Assembly (NCBI RefSeq): GCF_030445035.2
Contig: NC_080696.1
Location: forward strand, 27,045,661 to 27,109,660
Length of the DNA: 64,000 nt
DNA from: Dasypus novemcinctus
Taxonomy: Eukaryota > Chordata > Mammalia > Cingulata > Dasypodidae
Direction of reading: 5' to 3'
The notes beneath the pieces were generated by a model, which was given only the letters and a program-made list of their open reading frames with translations, was not told where the DNA came from and did not search any database. This document shows positions 21,254 through 34,378 of the stretch, piece after piece (the first letter of the stretch is position 1; each line of letters starts with the position of its first letter). The position numbers were made by a program, and so were the translations under genes.

Positions 21254-24200
21254 CTAGCTCTCTGAGGCAGCTCGCTTATTACATATCATTGAGGTCATGT
21301 AGTATTTGTCCTTCAATGCCTGGGTTGCTTCACTCAATATAAGGTTCTCAAGATTCATCCATGTTATCATGTGTGTTTGTAGTGTATTTGTTCTTAAAGC
21401 TGAGTAGTATTCCATTGTATGTATATACCACATTTTATTGATCCACTCATCTGTTGATGGGCATTTGGGTTGATTCCAACTTTTGGCGATAGTGAACAAT
21501 GCTGCTATGAACATTGGTGTGCATATAGCGGTTTGTGTCCTTGTTTTCAGTTCTGCTGGGTATATACCCAGCGGTGGTATTGCTGGGTCATATGGCAAAT
21601 CTATGGATAGTTTTTTGAGAAACTGCCAAACTGTCCTCCAGAATGGTTGGATCCTTCTGCATTCCCACCAGCAGTGGATGAGTGTTCCCATTTCTTCACA
21701 TCCTCTCCAGCATTTGTATTCTTCTGTTTTTTTCATAGCTGCCAATCTTATGGAAGTAAGATGGTATCTCATTGTAGTTTTGATTTGCATTTCCCTGATA
21801 GCAAAAGATTTGGAGCATTTTATCATGTGCTTTTTAGCTATTTGTATTTCTTCTTTCAAGAAGTGTCTGTTTAAATCTTTTTCCCAGTTTTTAAATGGGT
21901 TGTTTATCTTTTTATTTTCAAGATATAGGAGTTCTTTATATGCAAGTTATAAGTCTCTTATTAGATATATGGTTGCCAAATATTTTCTCCCATTGTGTAG
22001 GTTCCCTTTTTACTTTCTTGACAAACACCTTTGAGGTGCAGAAGGCTTTAATTTTAAGGAAGTCCAATTTATCTCTTTGTTCTTTTGCTGCTCGTGCTTT
22101 TGGTGTGATGTTCATGAAGCCATTTCCTATTACAAGGTCTTGTAGATGTTTCCCCATACTGCTTTCCCAGGTCTTTATGGTCTTGGCTCTTATATTTAGG
22201 TCTTTGATTCATCTTGAGTTGATATTTGTATAAGGTGTGAGATGGTAATCCTCTTTCACTCTTCTACATATGGACATCCAGTTCTACAGGCACCATTTGT
22301 TGAGTAGGCCATTCTCTCCCAGTTGAGAGGGTTTGGTGGCTTTATCAAATATTATATGGCTATATATATGAGGTTCTATATCAGAACTTTCATTTCAATT
22401 CCATTGGTCTGTGTGTCTCTCCTTATGCCAATACCATGCTGTTTTCACTACTGTAGCTTTGTAGTATGTTTTGAAGTCAGGTAGTGTGATTCCTCCAATT
22501 TTGTTTTTCTTTTTCAATATGTCTTTGACTATTCAGGGCCTCTTTCCTTTCCAAATTACTTTCATAGTTAGTTTTTCTAGTTCCTTAAAGAAGGCTATGT
22601 TGATTTTTATTGGGATTGCATTGAATGTGTAGATCAGTTTTGGTAGGATAGACATCTTAATAATATTTAATCTTTCTATCCATGAACAGGTAATATTCTT
22701 CCATTTATTTAGGACTTCTTTGATTTCCTTGAACAGTCTTGTATAGTTCTCGGTGTATAAGTTTTTTACATCTTTAGTTAAATTTATTCCTAAATGTTTG
22801 ATTATTTTATTTACTATTCTGAATGGTATTTGTTTCTTGATTTCCTCCTGATCTTGCTCATTATTGGTGTACAGAAATGCTACTGATTTTTATGCATTGA
22901 TCTTATAACCTGCGACTTTGCTAAAATCATTTATGAGTTCTAGAAGCTTTGTTTTAGATCTCTCATGGTTTTCTATGTATAGGATCATGTCATCTGCAAA
23001 TAATGAAAGTTTGACTTCTTCCTTTCCAATTTGAATGCCTTTTATATCTGGTTCTTGCCTCAGTGCTTGAGCAAGTACTTCTAAGACAATGTTAAATAGA
23101 AGGGGAGACAGTGGGCATCCTTGTTGTTCCTGACTTTAGAGGGAAAGATTTTAGGATTTCTCCATTGTAAATGATGTTGGCTGTAGGTTTTTCATATATA
23201 CTCTTTATCATGTTCAAAAAATTTCCTTGTATTCTGATTTTTTGGAATGTTTTTATCAAAAAAAGGTGCTGTATTTTGTCAAATGCATCTGCATATATAG
23301 ATACAATCATGTGATTATTTTCCTTCAATCTGTTTATATGGTGTATTACATTGATTGATTTTCGTATGTTGAACCATCCTTGCATACCTGGAATGAATTC
23401 CACTTGGTCATGGTGTATAATTCATTTAATGTGTTGTTGAATACAATTAGCAAGTATTTTGTTAGGTATTTTTGCATCTAGGTTCATTAGAGAAATTGGT
23501 CTGTAATTTTCCTTTCTTTTGGTATCTTTGGCTTTGTTACTAGGGTAATGTTGGCATCATAGAAGGAGTTAGGCAATGTTCCTTCTGTTTCGATATTTTG
23601 GAAGAATTTCAGCAGGATTGGTGTTAGTTCTTTCCAGAATGTTTTGCAGAATTCACCTGTGAAGCCATCTGGCCCTGGGCTCTTTTTAGTTGGGAAGTTT
23701 TTAATGACTGATTCTATCTCTTTACTTGTGATTGGTTTGTTGAGATCATCAATTTCTTCTTATGTCAATATAGGCTGCTTATGTGTTTCTAGGAATTTGT
23801 CCATTTCCTCTGAATTGTCATTTTTGTTGGAATATAGATTTTCAAAGTATCCTCCTATGATAGTCTTTATTTCTGCGCGGTCAGTGGTAATATCTCCTTT
23901 CTCATTTCTTATTCTGTGTATTTGCATCTTCTCTCTTTTTTTCTTTGTTAGTCTGGCTAAAGGCTTGTCAATTTTATTGATCTTCTCAAAAAACCAGCTC
24001 TTGGTCTTGCTTATCTTTTCAAGTGCTTTCTTATTTTCTATTTCATTTAGTTCTGCTCTTATCTTTGTTATTTCCTTCCTTCTTCTTCCTGTTGGATTAC
24101 TTTGTTGTTGTTGTTTTCTAATTCCTCCAAATGTGCAGTTAGTTCTTCAATGTTTGCTCTTTCTTCTTTTTTGATGTATGAATTTATGGCTATAAATTTC

Positions 24201-25176
24201 CCTCTCAGTACTGCTTTTGCTGCATCCCATAAATTTTGGTATGTTGTGTTATCATTATCATTTGTTACAAGGTAGTCATTGATTTCTTTTGAGATTTCCT
24301 CTTTGACCCACTGTTTTTCTAAGAGTGTGCTGTTTAATTTCCAAATCGTGGTGTGAAATCTGGGCTTCTGTTCCTTGCAAATCTCCAGCTTGACTCCACT
24401 GTGGTCAGAGATAATGTTTTGTATGATTTCAATCTTTCTGAATTCATTAAGCCTTTCTTTGTGGCCTAGCATATGGTCTGTCTTGGAGAATGATCCATGT
24501 GCACTTGAGAAAAATATATATGCTGCTGTGTTTGGGTGTAATGATCTGTATATGCCTATTAGATCCAGCTCTTCTAATATAATGTTCAAATATTTTGTTT
24601 CTTTAGTGATTCTCTTTTGAGATGTTCTGTCCAGAGTTGATAGTGGTGTATTAAAATCCCCACTATAATTGTAGATGCATCTATTCTTTCACTTAGTTTT
24701 TCCAGTGTTTGCTTCATGTATTTAGAGGTGCCCTTGTTAGAAGCATAAATATTTATGATTGTTCATTCTTCTTGACAGATTGTCCCCTTCGCTAATATGT
24801 AGTATCCCTCTCTGTCTCTCACAATTGTTTCACATTTAAAGTCTATTTTGTCTGATATTAATATACCTACTCCTGCCTTTTTTTCATTATTGTTTACTTG
24901 TAAGATTGTTTTCCAACCACTCACTTTCAGCCTCCATGAGTCTCTAGGTCTAAGATGTGTCTCTTGTAGACAGCATATAGATGGGTCATATTTCCTTATC
25001 CAATGTCCCAGTCTGAATCTTTTGATAGGTGAGTTTAATCCGTTGACATTCAGTGTTATTACTTTCAAGGAATTATTTATGTTAGCCATATTTTGATTGG
25101 ACTTGTATTTGTCATATTTTGTTGTGTTTTTTTCTTCTCTCTTTGTCTTTTTTGTTGCTCTTACACTCTCCTCCAA
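21254..25176 (-). pseudogene. L1 ORF2 (endonuclease, reverse transcriptase), broken
   Basis: Endonuclease motifs are readable near the start (NVNGLN, LQETH) in the open piece 24763-25176, which ends at a stop; a frame shift follows before the next open piece (24068-24589). The RT region includes DAFDKIQ (about 23280) and the catalytic FADD (about 22985-23000), with a frame shift near 23130 just before GCPLSP. The C-terminal end (21254-21859, 201 codons open) holds the conserved [20 protein letters not shown] segment with a Cys-rich WWECRR stretch. The protein nicks DNA and reverse transcribes L1 RNA; this copy cannot make a whole one. Several indels and stops, but domain order is complete. 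Confidence 0.88.
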
Positions 25177-26132
25177 CTCTTCCTGTCCTGTGTTTTCCTT
25201 TCTTCCTGCAGAACTCCTTTTAGAATTTCTTGAAGGGGAGGTTTCTTGTTGGCATACTCTTTCAATTTCTGTTTGTCTGTGAATATTTTGAACTCTCCAT
25301 CATTTTTGAATGCTAGTTTAGCTGGATAGAGTATTCTTGGTTGGAAATTTTTTTCTTTTAGTCCCTTGACTATATCGTACCACTGCCTTCTTGCCTCCAT
25401 GGTTTCAGATGCGAAATCAGCAATTAATCTTATGGAGCTTCCCTTGTATGTGATGGTTTTCTTTACTCTTGCTGCTTTTAGAATTTTCTCTTTATCTTGA
25501 GCATTGGATAATTTGACAAGTATATGTCTTGGGGTGGGCCTGTTTGGGTTTATGATGACTGGGGTGCACTGTGCTTCTTGGATATGTACGTCTGTCTCTT
25601 TCAGTAGATTTGGGAAATTTTCAGCCATTATTTCCTGTAACACTCCTTCTGACCCCTTTCCTTTCTCTTCTCCTTCTGGCATGCCTATAATATGTATGTT
25701 TGTGCATTTTGCATTGTCATTCAGGTCCCTAAGTCCTAGCTGGATTTTTCCTATCTTTTTATTGATCAATTCTACTATCTGTTTGATTTCTGATGTACTG
25801 TCTTCCACATCACTAATTCTCTGCTCTGCCTCTTCTAATCTGCTGTTATTTGCTGCAAGTGTATTTTTAATTTCTTGAACTGTGGTGTTCATTCCCATTA
25901 TATCTGTTATCTTTTTGTGTATGGCAGCAATTTCACCTCCAAGTGTTGTCTTCATATTGTTAACCTCTTCCTTTCCTTCATTAAATTTGTCTGTGATATA
26001 TGTTCTGAGATCTTTAATTACTTGTGGGAAGTTCTGTTCCCCTTCCTGATTTTTAGTTTGTTCATTGGATTCAGCCATGTTTTCCTGATTACTGGTTTGG
26101 TTTGTAGATTTTTGTTGCTGTCTGGTCATCAT
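25161..26132 (-). CDS. L1 ORF1 protein, intact frame
   Basis: 323 codons without a break, close to the usual length of L1 ORF1p. Order: charged Gln/Asn-rich N-terminus, a coiled coil (about residues 50-135, with heptad-like EEAEQRISDVED), an RNA-recognition domain (about 135-235, NIHIIGMPEG at its start) and the basic C-terminal domain (about 240-315, METMEARRQWYDI-like ETMEARRQWYDIVKG and FKIFTDKQKLKEY). ORF1p is a trimeric RNA-binding chaperone that coats L1 RNA in the cytoplasm. The start ATG is doubled (MM); the ORF2 frame overlaps its last 16 bases. Confidence 0.93.
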   Translation of the reverse strand: MMTRQQQKSTNQTSNQENMAESNEQTKNQEGEQNFPQVIKDLRTYITDKFNEGKEEVNNMKTTLGGEIAAIHKKITDIMGMNTTVQEIKNTLAANNSRLEEAEQRISDVEDSTSEIKQIVELINKKIGKIQLGLRDLNDNAKCTNIHIIGMPEGEEKGKGSEGVLQEIMAENFPNLLKETDVHIQEAQCTPVIINPNRPTPRHILVKLSNAQDKEKILKAARVKKTITYKGSSIRLIADFASETMEARRQWYDIVKGLKEKNFQPRILYPAKLAFKNDGEFKIFTDKQKLKEYANKKPPLQEILKGVLQEERKTQDRKSWRRV

Positions 26133-27981
26133 TTTATCTTGACGGGTTTAATCAGTTCCTTAGCTTCTTCGTCTAGTCTTGGGGATTAATTAGCTGTTGT
26201 TTTTGCCTAAGTGTTATATCTTCTCTTTCTCACTTTTTTCTTCTTATTCTAGTTTCTTATTGCTGACTGTGTTCACTTTGAAGGAAAGCTTTAGGGTCAG
26301 GGAAAGGCAATTGTGTAAGCAAGGAAAATGTGTAAAGTAGTATTGGTAATAAATGTTAACAGAGCAACAATATGAGATCTGGGAGGATGGATATTAGATT
26401 CATGTAAGTTGTGTAGAGTTATAGCAGTAGTTAGAGTACCTATAATGAGGTAGTTGACTGAATATGGAGGAATATGGTATGAATTAAAAAGGTAGTGTTT
26501 TCATGAGAGAGGGAAAGAGAAAAGAAAGGCAATTATTTTCAAGATTGGATAAAAGACAGAAAAGAAAACAAAATTATTAGAAATTAAGATTTAGACACTT
26601 TGGGGATCAAAGAAAGGGAGTTGGAATATAAGAGAGACAGTAAATGATTGAGGATATCAAGGTGTAGGGGAAAGGGAATATTGTAGGTAGCCAAAAACAA
26701 TTCACACAGAAATGAGGCAACAGAGGATGAGGAAACTCAGCAAATGTGAGGTGTTCCCTACAGCACCTATTGTATAATGAGGGACCAGAGAGAGAGAAAA
26801 AAAAAAGACTTTGGGGGATACGATGGGAGAAAAGACTAGGAGATAATGCAATGTTAGCAATCAGGACAATAAAAAATAAAATAAAAATTAAAAAAAAAAA
26901 AAACAAAAAAGAAAAAGCACAAACGTTGAGGGCTAGGACATTCAAGGACCTCAGATGGATCTCAAGGCGTGATGGATTCAGGGATGGAAAGTCTGTGATA
27001 TTGCAGACTCAAGAGGTGTGATTTCTGGGGTGTGGGCCACCAGGGTTTAGGGGACTCAGACCTGGTAACCTTAAATCTGGTTAGCAGGGAGCCTGGGAGC
27101 ACCACAGTGCAGCACAGTCTTCAGGGATCCCCGCAGCTTGGTGCCAGCCCTATGGGGGAGGTCACTTCCGCAAACTCTGACCTATGTGTCAGAACCCTGT
27201 AGTTCACCCTCTCACTTAGGTCTCTTCTGTGGCTGTATCACCAATTTGACTTCAGGACACCTCATGCCCTGTAAGCCCCCAAAACGGCCACCTGGGGGAG
27301 CCTCTACACTGCAGCCAATTTAATGATGCTGCAGATCAGTAGCCAGGCCCATGGCGAGGGGCTCCAGCCAGAAACAGCAATATCAGAGTCCGAAATTGAA
27401 ATTCCCATGCTTCGCAAAATATTCCCCTAATTGACTTTCAGACATCTCCCACCCTGCCAGTCCTTGAAACACACTTCTGGTGATTTCTCTTTATTGCAAG
27501 CAATTTAAGGCCACTGCAGATCGGCAGCCGGCCTTGGGACGGGGCTCTAGCTGGAAGTGCTATTATTTGTGTCCACAATCAAAAATTCCCCACCTCTCAA
27601 TAAAACTCCCATTTGTCTCCCCAAATCAGTCTGTGAAGGCTTCCTGCCCTGTTAGCCCCCCAATAGCCCACTCAGGGCTTATGAATTCCCCAGTACCGCA
27701 GAGCCTCCAGGAATTGCCGCTGCAGCGCGGGTACTGCAGCTCCGCCCACCCCAGGAGGGAGCGTCTGGTGCAGCCCCCACCTCCATGTAACAGAGCCTCA
27801 ATTTTATTTTATACACGAATTTTCTCTGTTACCTTCCCACCAAATCGATGTCCAGAGACCTCCTGCCCTGCAAAATCCTGAAACAGCCTGGTACCGAAGA
27901 ATTTCCAATGCTGCCCAACCACTTCTTTGCAGGAGAGAATATCAGGTGCGCTCACTCGGCCACCATCTTGTCCCACCACCC
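26133..27981 (-). promoter_or_regulatory. L1 5' UTR and promoter with diverged repeat units
   Basis: About 1.85 kb. The distal part (27245-27981) holds four related units beginning near 27247, 27431, 27626 and 27844 on the plus strand, each with a block like CTCCTGCCCTG followed about 15 bases later by a TGAAACA- or CCCCAA-like block; spacing is about 185-218 bp. The element starts with GTGGGACAAGATGGTGGCC on its sense strand. The proximal part is purine-rich on the plus strand and includes an A-rich run (26870-26912). Confidence 0.7.
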
Positions 27982-27997
27982 AATTGCTTACTTTTTT
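27982..27997. repeat. Right TSD of full-length L1
   Basis: AATTGCTTACTTTTTT, identical to 18409-18424. Confidence 0.9.
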
Positions 27998-30944
27998 AAC
28001 CAAACTTTTATATGGACAGGTATCTTACAAAAAATATTTGTCTGAGTCTGCACACCCTAGGGGAGGCATGGTTTTAGACACATAATTTCTGTGATTAATG
28101 AAATTCCCCCAAAATGATATTGTTTTTTCATGAAAACCAATAAGTCAATTATAATATTTATGTTAATGTGTGCCTGTGTTTGAATGGCCTTGGTAATAAA
28201 AAAATATATGTGAGAAAAACAGAGATAGGAGACAAGATCTATTAAGTATCAGAAGATATCATGCAGTTCTGGTTTGTAAGCATTTTGCTCTATGTCCAGT
28301 AGTAAAAAATAATAAGGAACAGAAGGAATTGCCTAGAAGTTGAACCATTTATCTAAGAAACTTAGTATAAATTTTGGTATTTAATAAATGATGGTGGTAA
28401 AATCTTAAGTTGATAGGGAAAAAGATTGTTTGATAAATTCTGGAAGGCAAGGCATCTACATATAAAAATAGATTATCTCTTATCACCTCCTCATTTTACA
28501 CATAAAGTTTTAAGCAAAGTAGGGCAAGTAATAAATTAGAAGATGTTAAGTGTGATTGAAGTGGGAACAAATGTTCCAGAATGAATTGCTGGAAACCTGC
28601 TATTGAGTTTTATTTTCAGGATAGTGGGTTTTTCTGAATCAGGGCCAACATCTAAAAGTTAATAAAAAGAAAATAGCCCTTGCCTTTTAATACCATAGAT
28701 GACTGAAGTGAAGGTGCCTCTGGGTGTTAAATTTTCTGGTAAATCATTTCAATTCTGTATCTTGCTGTGGGGTGAGAATAGACATAAAACTAGGTAGTAT
28801 AAAATATTTAAAGACTCTTTTGAGTAACAGCTTCATATGGATCTTCTCTGAAGGGACTTTATGGATTATGTCTAAGTTTTCCTTCAAGCTTCAATCCCAA
28901 TGTTACATCCTTAAGAATAAACAGACCTGTAACTCTTTCTTTTCAAGGAAAATGCCAAGAAAAAATTTCCTTTACTATCTAGAAATTGTGTTAGTTTCAA
29001 AGCCATGGAATATAAGAATCAGAGACTGAGAAAGAAAATAGCATTTTGGATGAATTTGTACATCTTTGCACATTTATCCATAAAATACATGATTCTTTAT
29101 TAACTTTCTTTGCCATCCCAGTCCAAGAACAGCACATGCTCTTGGATACTGTGCTATATCCCAGAACTCAGCTCTTGCATTTAGTAAATATACAGATATT
29201 TCACCCTATACCCTGCAAAAAGACTCTATATTCCATAACAGTATACACAATATTCTACTCCTGAACATCAAGGGAAATTAAATAATCTTCAAATAGAAAC
29301 CCTCAAGAAGTTAAATAAAAGTGTTTGGGAAGAATATCTTAATTGGTCGGGGACATAAAATTTTTTCAAACACTTGAGTAAATCAAACTTCATAAAACCA
29401 TGTCCTAGAAAATCATGCTGAAGGAAATTTCCAAACCCCAGGAGGGAACGCAGACATTTCTACAGATTGATAACCTCTCAGGGAAACTCGTTAAATTCCA
29501 GTGAGAAATAAAGGAGGGAACTTTTGTTCCTTTATTATTTTTTTTCCCTGAGATCATGTTGAAAGCAGCACTTAAGAAGCAATGGGGGGCATTCTCTACC
29601 TTAAGTGCCAGAGATGTTTTCTTCATGCTCTATATGTAGAAATAAGACTTGGAAACAGCCTCCATGTTTTGTCCAGTCACTGAATAGACTTTTCTCCACA
29701 GAGAATAAGAGATTGCCTTCACCAGAATTTTTAAAGAACTGATATATGGTGAGATTTATACTTCACATGTTGTGAATTAACAACAGAATTTAAATTGCAA
29801 TATTGTGCTTAATAGTGTGGATGTTGTGGTCAGATTCCCAAATGTAAATGCATGGGTCTATCATTTAATAACTGTGCATGCTTTCACTGCTCATGTAAAT
29901 TTTCTGGCTCTCAAAAAATTTACTTTGTCTTTAAAATAGTTTTAAGTTTTTAATATAAAATTCTAATTTACATTAGCATGTTAGTTCCACCTAATTCACC
30001 TCTAACATGAATTCTACTGGGGAAATAATAAAATCATCCCTAAACCTTACTTCCTTTCTTGAACTGTTTAGTTGATGGAAAATATGGTGTTGTGGGTATT
30101 AAATTTGAATTTTTAAAATTTATTATGTTCTCACACCAAGATAAAAGGTGAAAAGGAAAAAGACTACCATTTTCATAAGTCCCCTTCTCAATTTAAAAAT
30201 TATATTAAAATACCTACTCTAATGAGAATAATTATTATATTTCATTGTTTTTCTCATTCCACATACTGTAAAATTGTGTCACCTTCCGTGTCTTTATATT
30301 AACTAATATTTTATTCACTGCATCACACCTTATTAATTTGAAATAGTAAGATTTACATATCCATTTTCCCATTATTGAATGTTTCTAATATTATTGAATT
30401 TTCACTGTTATATGGCAATATTTCATCTTCCATTATGTTTCTCTCACCTTTTTCCCCTTTTGTAACACTTGTTTTTTAGAGTTGGGATATTAGTATAAAA
30501 ATTTTAAGCATGTTTATGATTCTGGACATATTTCCTAAAGCATTTTCCAAAAGAATTACATGAATGAAAATGTTTCATTGCAATTTTAACTATCAATGTA
30601 CTTAAATACTAACTCAATTTTAAAAATACATAATTTGTTCTTATCCATCTTCAATTTTCTAGTTCATTTTGGATGTGTAGCTGCTGCTCCAAAATAATGC
30701 TGCCATCAAATTTTCACATCTTTTTTCATTTATACCTTACAAGGGAGTTACCTAATTAATATTTTTAAAACTGGATGAAAGAAAATAACAATATAATTTA
30801 TTTTTAAAATAATTGAGATATTTTCTTGATCTCAAAGATAAAGGAGTTTAAAGAAGCATCACAATCACTGTTTTATAGGAGAACAGACTATGAGTCTGCT
30901 CAATAACATCTGGCCATTAAATAATAAAGCAGGCTTGTTAGCCT
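27998..30944. other. AT-rich single-copy DNA, no gene seen
   Basis: Only short open frames (about 100 codons or fewer) without recognisable motifs. It should continue the sequence that the L1 split from 18408. Confidence 0.5.
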
Positions 30945-31233
30945 TTTTTTTAACTTTTTTATTGTAGTGATATATACATATTTAACATTTCCTGTGAAAT
31001 CACTTCCCAGTGTACAATTAAGTGGTATAAACTGCATTCACTCTATTATGCTACCTTCACCAACATCCATTACCCAAACTTGTTTATTACTGCCAACAGA
31101 AACTGCATCCAGTAAGCAATATCTCCCAGTTCCCCTGACTATTTAGCCTATGGTAATCCATAATCCACTATCTGTCTGTATGAATTTGCTTATTCCACAT
31201 ATTTCATATAAGTAAGGTCATACAATATTTGTC
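30945..31233 (-). mobile_element. Old L1 3' end (L1M type), left part
   Basis: The minus-strand tail of an old mammalian L1: a T-run at 30948-30965, then the familiar 3' sequence (TTTTTTATTGTAGTGATATATAC... to CATACAATATTTGTC). It is interrupted at 31233 and resumes at 34379 with TTTTTGTGTCTGGCTTA, the expected next piece. Confidence 0.75.
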
Positions 31234-34200
31234 TTTTTAATAAAATATACATTTTAATTTAATAACAAATACCACAATATTAAATTATTTTTGTCTGACA
31301 TTAGAATGTTTGCAGAATCTCCTCTCCAAGTTTTCAATGCAAAATTGTAAAGGTGCTTTACTTTTTTTCAGATAGATATGCACAAAGGATATCTCTTTCT
31401 ATGGTTTTGGATCTCCCCCCAAACATGTGGACACCACTATGACATTACAGCTTAAGCTGTGAATTCCAGTCTTTGCATCTCAGATTCTTGCCTGAAATGT
31501 TAGGTATTTGCATGGATATTCTTCAAATGTCACACAAGGTGCCATGAGGACATCTTGGCTTTGTCCATGACAACTCTTGGTCCAAGCCACTGCTTTAGGT
31601 CACTCAGAGATGTCTATCCTCAAAGACACTTAGAAAAAATTCTTAGTCCTAATTTACTTCCCTAATTTTTCTTACTTGACATTTTTCTACTGCTCACTTT
31701 GTTTCCTTCAGTTCCCATACACATACCCCAGTTTTTAAATTTATTTATTTATTTACTTAATAATAAGTTGTCTTTATTTTAAAGATACATAAATCACAAA
31801 AAAATGTTACATTAAAAAATATAAGCGGTTCCCACATACCGCACTTTCCACCCCCCACTCTTCCCACATCAACAACCCTTTCATCATTGTGGCACATTCA
31901 TTACATTTGGTGAATACATTTTGGAGCACTGCTGCACTGCATGGATTATAGTGTACATTGTACTTTACACTCTTCCCCAGTACATTCAGTGGGTTATGGC
32001 AGGATATATAATGTCTAGCATCTGTCCCTGCAATATCATTTAGGACAACTCCATGTCCCAAAAATGCCCCCATATCTCATCTCTACTTCCCACTCCCTGT
32101 CCTCAGCAACTATCTTGGCCAATTTCTCCAGATGAAAGCTACAGTTTCTTCCATTACTAGTCACAATAGTTCTATAGTAGAATACTAGTAAATTCACTGT
32201 AATCCATATTTTATTCCTCCATCCTGTGGACCCTGGGTTGGTGATGTCCACCACACCTCTATAATTGAGAGGGGGCTTAGATCCCACATGATTGATGGAT
32301 TCAGTTCTGCTTGGAGTGATAGGCACTCTCGGTTCCCTGGTGGGGTAGTTGACCATCTTTACCTTCCTGTTAGCTGACACATTTTTATGAATTCATTTGT
32401 TGGTGGGCACTTAGGTTTATTCCATTTTGGGGCAATTGTGAAAATGCCACTTTGAATGTTGGTATGCAAGTATCTATTCAAGTCCCTGCTTAAATTATTT
32501 TGAGTATATAGGTAGAACTGGGAATGCCAGGTTTTATGATAATTCTATACTTCACTTTGTGTTGAAATACAAAACTATATTCTACAATGTCTGCACCATT
32601 TTACTTTCTCATCAACAATGAGTGGGTTCCAGTTTCTTCACATGCTTTCCAATACGTTACTGATTTTTGTGTGTGTGCATTTAAAGAGTGGCCATTCTAG
32701 TGGGTATGACATGATATCTCATTGTGCATTTGATTTGCAGTGCCCAAATAGTTAATGATATTGAGAACATTTTCATGAGCTTAGTGCTGATTTGTATATG
32801 ATCTTTGGAGAAATGTCTATTCAAATCTTTTGCCCATATTTTAATTGGCTTCTTTTTGTTGTTTATTTGTAGGATTTAAAAAATTATATTATGGTAATTT
32901 AACCTTTATCAGATATGTGGCTTCCAAATATTTTGTCCCTTTGGTGTAGGCTGACCTTTTGTTTTCATGATGAAGTCCATTCTTTAAATGTTGATGAATT
33001 CCCACTTACTCATTTTTTTCTTCTTTTTTGCTTGTACTTTTAGTGTAAAGTCTAAGAAATCATTGCCTAGCAAAAGGTCCTTAAAATACTCCCCTATGTT
33101 TTCTTCTAGGAGTTTCCTAGTTTTGGTTTTTACATTTAGACCTTTGATCTATTTTGAATAATTTTTGTATGAAGGATATAACTTATTCTTTTACATATGG
33201 GTATCCAGTTTTGAATATCAGTGGTGACACTGGGCATCCCTGTCTTGCTTCCGATCTTAGAGAAAAGCTCTCAGTCTTTCACCATTGAGTGTGAGGTTAG
33301 CTGTGAGTTCTTTTCCTATCTTGTGTTTTATTTATAGATGTTTCCTTCTATTCTTCATTTTCTTGGTGTTTTTATCAAGAAGGGGTACCACATTATTTAA
33401 ATGCCTTTTTTACTTTAATTGAGATTATCATGTGTTTTGTTTTGTTTTATTAATTTTGAATATTATTAAGTGATTTTCTTATATTGAATCATCCTTGTAC
33501 AAGTAAGATAAACTCCAGTTGATCACAGTGTATATTTCTCATACCATGCTGTTGGATTCAGTTTGCTAGTATTGTGTTGACTTCTGCACATATATTCATA
33601 AAGTATATTGGTCTGCAGTTTTCTTGTGCTATCTTTATTTAGATTTGGTAATAGGGTAATGTTGGCATCATAGAATAAGTTAAGAAGTGTTTCTTCCTCT
33701 TCATTTTTTTTAAAAGATATTAAACAAGATGGTGTTCATTTTTCTTGGAATGTTTGGTAAAATTCACCAGGGAACCCACATAGTCCTATGGTTTTCTTGT
33801 TGTTCTTGTTGTTGAGGGGTTTTTGATTATAGGTTCAAGCTTTGTTGTTATTGATCTGTTGGGATCTTTTATTTCTTCTTGAGTCAGTATAGGTAGTTTG
33901 TGTGTTTCTAGGATTTCCTTGAGTGCCAGAAGTTAACAAAAACAAACAAATGAGAGCAAAAATCACTTCTCACCATCTTTGTAATCTGGTTCTGTATTGG
34001 CTGCTGCTTTCCTTAACAGTTTAGCCCTCCTATCAAATATCAGCCTGAAGTGTTAAGTGGTAATTCTATTTCCTTTATAGTCTCATTCCAATGCTGTGTT
34101 TGAGCAGGGCTAGTGACCCATAATAGAAGTGCAGGTTCTTTCCACACAATGTCAGGAAAAAAATGAGAGAGAGGTCATTAAGAGAACCATAAGCTTCTTG

Positions 34201-34378
34201 TACGATTTTTAAAGCTGCATTTTTATGATTCTACATATACCCAATTACTGCAATACTTTAACAGTGTTCTGGGGTTTTGAGTATGATGGCTGTGCAAGAT
34301 TTTTCTAGTTGTACAAAGATTTTATGGGGAAATAGAAACTTGGAATGTCTTCCACCACCATCTTGGTCCTCTCATTCC
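31234..34378 (-). mobile_element. Internally deleted L1 nested in the older L1
   Basis: Minus strand. The 5' end at 34378 has GACCAAGATGGTGGTGG; 5' UTR-like sequence runs to about 33930; RT and C-terminal ORF2 remnants run from about 33915 to 32390; and an L1 3' UTR tail follows (32385-31735). The junctions at about 33915 and 32388 skip sequence present in the full-length L1 (ORF1, endonuclease; end of ORF2 and most of the long 3' UTR). The flanking duplication is CAATATTTGTC (31223-31233 and 34379-34389). 31234-31733 lies between the L1 tail and the left TSD and is not L1-like: a possible 3' transduction. Confidence 0.7.

Larger units (their letters stand above)
18425..27981 (-). mobile_element. 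Full-length L1 retrotransposon, about 9.56 kb
   Basis: Complete minus-strand L1: 5' UTR 26133-27981, ORF1 25161-26132, ORF2 region about 21254-25176, 3' UTR 18425-21253. A perfect 16-bp TSD flanks it, and the insertion point on the L1 sense strand reads GGTT/AAAAAAG, matching the L1 endonuclease preference TT/AAAA. The 5' end has the motif CAAGATGGTGGCC, like the YY1-site start of L1 elements. ORF1 is intact and ORF2 is broken, so it was retrotransposed whole and has decayed only moderately. It landed in the 3' LTR of the class I ERV. Confidence 0.93.

Noticed and set aside
21483..26189. Long plus-strand frames across the L1 (for example 21483-22034, 23644-24174)
   Set aside because: Antisense shadows of L1 ORF1 and ORF2.
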